DNA of 5,857 nucleotides from an uncultured Treponema sp. (GTDB lineage: Bacteria; Spirochaetota; Spirochaetia; Treponematales; Treponemataceae). Location of the stretch: positions 1 to 5,857 of the forward strand of contig CALINC010000067.1 of assembly GCA_938045195.1 (NCBI GenBank), written 5' to 3'. A model generated the notes under the pieces. It searched no databases. It saw only the letters and a program-made list of their open reading frames with translations, and was not told the origin of the DNA. Positions 3,378 through 5,857 of the stretch are shown one piece after another; position 1 is the stretch's first letter; the number at the start of each line of letters is the position of its first letter. A program made the translations under genes and the position numbers.

Positions 3378-5471
3378 ATGAAAAAGCGTTTTTCACTAAA
3401 AAACAAGTTGGTTATTATTTTCGGCTTGTTGATTTTTGCAGCAGGCTTTACTCTTGCTTTTTTAGGGGTACGGGTGGCACGCAAAGCGGTAACCGAGAAA
3501 GTTGAAACACACCTTATTGATAAGGCGACCGATACGGCAGAAATCATTGACGGCCGCATTACCGCCTTTTGGCAATTCCTCGAAGGCATTGCGCGCATGC
3601 CGATTCTTGTAAACCCTGCGGTATCGTATGAAGAAAAAGTAAATCATTTAAAAAAAGAAGCTTTGTTCAATGAAAAAATAGAGCAGCTTGGTTTATACGA
3701 TCTCTCCGGTGTGCGTAAGACAAGCGATGACCGCATCGTATCGGCGCTCGACAGAGAATGGTTTCAAGCAGCGTCCGCAGGCAAAAGTTTTGTTTCGGAG
3801 CCGCTTGTATCCCGCGTTCTTAATACATTGGTTTTTGTATTTGCCGTTCCCGTATATGATAACAATCGAACTATTACGGCTGTATTGAATTGTACTGTTA
3901 AGGCTGAACATCTTTCAAATGACATTCATGACATTGTAGTCGGTCAAACGGGCGAATGTTATATTTTGGATAACACAGGAAGCACCATTGCAGACAGAGA
4001 TTTTGACTTGGTTAGGACTCGTTCAAATGCTTATGAAGAATCTAAGACCAATTTATCGCTTAAATCTGCCGGTGCATTTGAAAAAATGGCGGTTGAAATC
4101 GATGAGCCGTCAATCGGTTTTTATGAGTATGGAGGCGTAAGCAAAATCGCTTCTTATGCCACAATGAAAACGACCGGCTGGACAGTTATCATAAGTGCCC
4201 CCGTAAACGAATTTATGGGAACCGTTGATGAACTGAGGCTTGAAATGATTATTATCGGCGCAGCAATTTTATTGACTACGCTGGTCATCGTCTACTTCAT
4301 TGCCCGCAGCATGGTAAAACCGGTAAAGGTCGTCGTTAATGCTCTGCAAAATATCGCACAAGGCGAAGGCGACCTTACCGTCCGCCTCCCCGTACACGGC
4401 AATGATGAGATTACCGACTTATCGGAATACTTTAACCAAACGATAAGCAAAATCCGTTCGTCCATTAAAACGGTCGGAGAAAACAGTACCGAAATGACAA
4501 GTATCGGGAATGAACTTGCAAGTAATATGACTGAAACCGCCGGCGCCGTGCACCAAATCAGCGCTAACATCGACGGAGTTAAGCAGCAGGCAATGACCCA
4601 AGCGGCAAGCGTTACCGAAACGGCTGCAACCATCGAAGAAATTATCCGCACGATTAAGCAGCTGAACGGCAATATCGAAAATCAATCGGCAAGCGTTGCA
4701 GAATCCTCTTCGGCTGTCGAACAGATGGTGGGCAATATAACTTCCATCACGCAGACGCTCGGCAAAACCGATGATGTTATAAAAACGCTTGCATCGGCGA
4801 CGGCGGACGGTAAAGAAACAATTTCAGGAGCAAACAGCGTTACGCAGAAAATAGCCGAAGAGTCAGGCAGCCTTTTAGAAGCTTCAAGCGTTATCCAGCA
4901 CATCGCAAGCCAAACCAACTTGCTGGCAATGAACGCCGCCATTGAAGCCGCCCATGCGGGCGAAGCCGGCAAAGGCTTTGCCGTTGTTGCCGACGAAATC
5001 CGTAAGTTAGCAGAGGATTCTGCAACACAGGGTAAAGCAATTACCGCAACGCTGAAAACGCTGAGCGGGGAAATCGAAACACTCTCCTCATCGTCTAAAA
5101 CCGTAGAAGAAAAGTTCAATACTATCTTTATCCTTGCAGAACAAGTAAAAGAGATGAGTGCTCGACTGACCGAATCGATGCGGGAACAGGAAAAAGGCGG
5201 TAGAGAGGTATTGGGAGCAATCAAAAATATCAATACAGTAACAGAGGAAGTACAAGCCGGTTCCGAAGAGATGTTGAAAGGTGGAGAGAGTGTTGCTCAG
5301 GAAATGTGTAAATTAGACGACCTTGCTCGTATTATCACCGACAGTATGAACGAAATGGCGACGGGTGCAGTACAAATTAACAATGCCGTACAGGAAGTCA
5401 ACGAGATTACGCAAAAGAATAAGCGGAGTATTGAGAATTTGGCTGCTGAGGTAGGGAAGTTTAAGGTTTAG
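3378..5471 (+). CDS. Methyl-accepting chemotaxis protein with dCache sensor domain
   Basis: A transmembrane chemoreceptor that senses an extracytoplasmic ligand and controls the CheA kinase through CheW. The 697 residues run in the usual order. A first membrane helix spans 10-31 and a periplasmic double-Cache sensor about 35-282, with the signature DREWFQAA (125-132), SEPLVSRV (140-147), FAVPVYD (155-161) and GQTGECYILDNTGSTIA (189-205). A second helix spans 288-310, followed by HAMP (about 308-362) and a long coiled-coil signalling domain (about 363-697). The signalling tip is very well conserved: ASQTNLLAMNAAIEAAHAGE (510-529), then GKGFAVVADEIRKLAE (531-546). About 165 residues flank the tip on each side, so the arms appear symmetrical. 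The C-terminus EVGKFKV lacks the CheR-binding pentapeptide of Tsr/Tar. The ligand cannot be told from sequence. Composition is clearly less AT-rich than the cassettes. Expression may be set by the leader region and its C run. Confidence 0.96.
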   Translation: MKKRFSLKNKLVIIFGLLIFAAGFTLAFLGVRVARKAVTEKVETHLIDKATDTAEIIDGRITAFWQFLEGIARMPILVNPAVSYEEKVNHLKKEALFNEKIEQLGLYDLSGVRKTSDDRIVSALDREWFQAASAGKSFVSEPLVSRVLNTLVFVFAVPVYDNNRTITAVLNCTVKAEHLSNDIHDIVVGQTGECYILDNTGSTIADRDFDLVRTRSNAYEESKTNLSLKSAGAFEKMAVEIDEPSIGFYEYGGVSKIASYATMKTTGWTVIISAPVNEFMGTVDELRLEMIIIGAAILLTTLVIVYFIARSMVKPVKVVVNALQNIAQGEGDLTVRLPVHGNDEITDLSEYFNQTISKIRSSIKTVGENSTEMTSIGNELASNMTETAGAVHQISANIDGVKQQAMTQAASVTETAATIEEIIRTIKQLNGNIENQSASVAESSSAVEQMVGNITSITQTLGKTDDVIKTLASATADGKETISGANSVTQKIAEESGSLLEASSVIQHIASQTNLLAMNAAIEAAHAGEAGKGFAVVADEIRKLAEDSATQGKAITATLKTLSGEIETLSSSSKTVEEKFNTIFILAEQVKEMSARLTESMREQEKGGREVLGAIKNINTVTEEVQAGSEEMLKGGESVAQEMCKLDDLARIITDSMNEMATGAVQINNAVQEVNEITQKNKRSIENLAAEVGKFKV

Positions 5472-5786
5472 TGTTCAGAACGGACAAGGATGTCCGTGGT
5501 TCCGTACATCCTTGAGTATAAAAATCGACGGGGTGTTTTTTACAAAAATTCGGGTACCGTTCAAAACACTGCTATTCTTAAGGCGAGGCTGTTCCGAAGC
5601 GAAACGGAGAAATGGAGCGAAAAGCCGCTTTCATTATTAAAATATGCATAGGATTATCCAAAGCAGAAGTAGCAACATTAGCATAATGCGGGCATTCTCT
5701 CGATCGCTGTATGGCGCAGCTTATTCCGAACGAATACATTCAGGATAATCCGGCCACTGAATAGAGCTAAACCGATTCACTTTGTA
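5472..5786. other. Intergenic region between convergent genes
   Basis: 315 bases with no gene I can support. Besides the hairpins near its start it holds a spaced inverted repeat, GGATTATCC (5651-5659) and GGATAATCC (5743-5751), and an inverted pair GTGTTTT/AAAACAC around 5533-5568. A 34-codon frame (5644-5748) lacks a ribosome-binding site. Confidence 0.5.
5480..5541 (+). terminator. Possible terminator region with two competing hairpins
   Basis: Just after the chemoreceptor stop (TAG 5469-5471), ACGGACA (5480-5486) can pair with TGTCCGT (5491-5497). CAAGGATGT (5485-5493) can instead pair with ACATCCTTG (5506-5514). The two perfect stems share bases and exclude each other. A run of six T follows at 5534-5541, about 20 bases after the second stem, which is too far for a textbook intrinsic terminator. 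It is the only candidate for transcription end of this gene. Confidence 0.35.
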
Positions 5787-5857
5787 TCACAACAGTTCTC
5801 CTTTCCACTCTGCGATCGTCCGCTTCTTTTCGTTAAATCCTGCGCCAATCAGCACTA
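5787..5857 (-). CDS. C-terminal end of a probable AAA-ATPase-like / PD-(D/E)XK nuclease family protein (partial)
   Basis: Read on the minus strand, one frame is open from the right edge for 22 codons and stops at TGA (5787-5789). The visible tail includes LIGAGFNEKKRTIAEW. A final strand of the form Ile-Gly-x-x-Phe followed by x-x-Lys-x-Arg-x-Ile-x-x-Trp is characteristic of the end of the many AAA-ATPase-like proteins with a C-terminal PD-(D/E)XK nuclease domain. The other two minus frames are closed here. The gene converges on the chemoreceptor gene. With only 22 residues the family call is tentative; the existence of a coding end is more secure. Confidence 0.5.
   Translation of the reverse strand, partial: VLIGAGFNEKKRTIAEWKGELL

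Noticed and set aside
4292..4672. Minus-strand open frame opposite the HAMP and adaptation region
   Set aside because: Shadow of the chemoreceptor; no ribosome-binding site or recognisable domain.
4682..5233. Long minus-strand open frame opposite the chemoreceptor signalling domain
   Set aside because: It lies wholly inside a certain gene. Coiled-coil coding DNA rich in Ala, Glu and Ser codons often leaves the antisense frame open.
5644..5748. 34-codon + strand frame in the intergenic region
   Set aside because: No Shine-Dalgarno, residue mix rich in Ser, Arg and Ile, and no recognisable family.

Overview
The window looks like oral-type Treponema DNA carrying the end of a chromosomal integron cassette array, followed by ordinary chromosomal genes. 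The assignment rests on four AT-rich attC-type recombination sites resembling the cassette arrays known from Treponema denticola and relatives, on a large dCache chemoreceptor of the kind spirochaetes carry in numbers, and on a clear composition step between the very AT-rich cassettes and the more balanced chemoreceptor gene. Genus is an inference; species cannot be fixed from this window.

Positions 1-2941 hold the array, all genes on the + strand. The 3' end of one cassette gene (1-66) is followed by three complete cassettes, each one transcription/mobility unit closed by an attC: (1) an orphan three-helix membrane protein (168-968), (2) a DUF2971 protein (1106-1975), (3) a HigB/Gp49-type toxin with a downstream XRE antitoxin (2142-2513 and 2521-2796), with its own sigma70-like promoter. 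The attC sites (61-127, 977-1042, 1984-2049, 2800-2941) show the hallmarks of the class: RYYYAAC/GTTRRRY ends, inner L boxes and, clearly in the first three, an unpaired C, plus a central stem. Two signatures fix the cassette boundaries. The 7-base motif at the 5' end of each cassette is the exact reverse complement of the motif at its own 3' end, even where neighbours differ. A short GC-rich palindrome also starts exactly 10 bases after the G of GTT in all three cassettes. That palindrome is missing after the last attC, so the array probably ends at 2935/2936. No integrase gene is in the window.

Positions 2942-3377 are a 436-base leader before the chemoreceptor. It holds a strong hairpin, two tandem sigma70-like promoters, a good ribosome-binding site with an ATG, and a run of 12 C. 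In the present register the ATG opens only a 14-residue peptide. With 11 or 14 C it would open a hydrophobic protein (80 codons with 11 C) whose stop codon overlaps the chemoreceptor's ribosome-binding site. The second promoter would start transcription inside the C run. This is the best candidate for an undescribed switch here: a homopolymer that could set chemoreceptor expression by translational coupling or by promoter output.

Positions 3378-5471 encode a complete 697-residue methyl-accepting chemotaxis protein. After it come two mutually exclusive hairpins and an intergenic stretch with no supported gene. At the right edge is the C-terminal end of a convergent minus-strand gene (5787-5857) whose last residues resemble the tail of AAA-ATPase-like/PD-(D/E)XK nuclease proteins.
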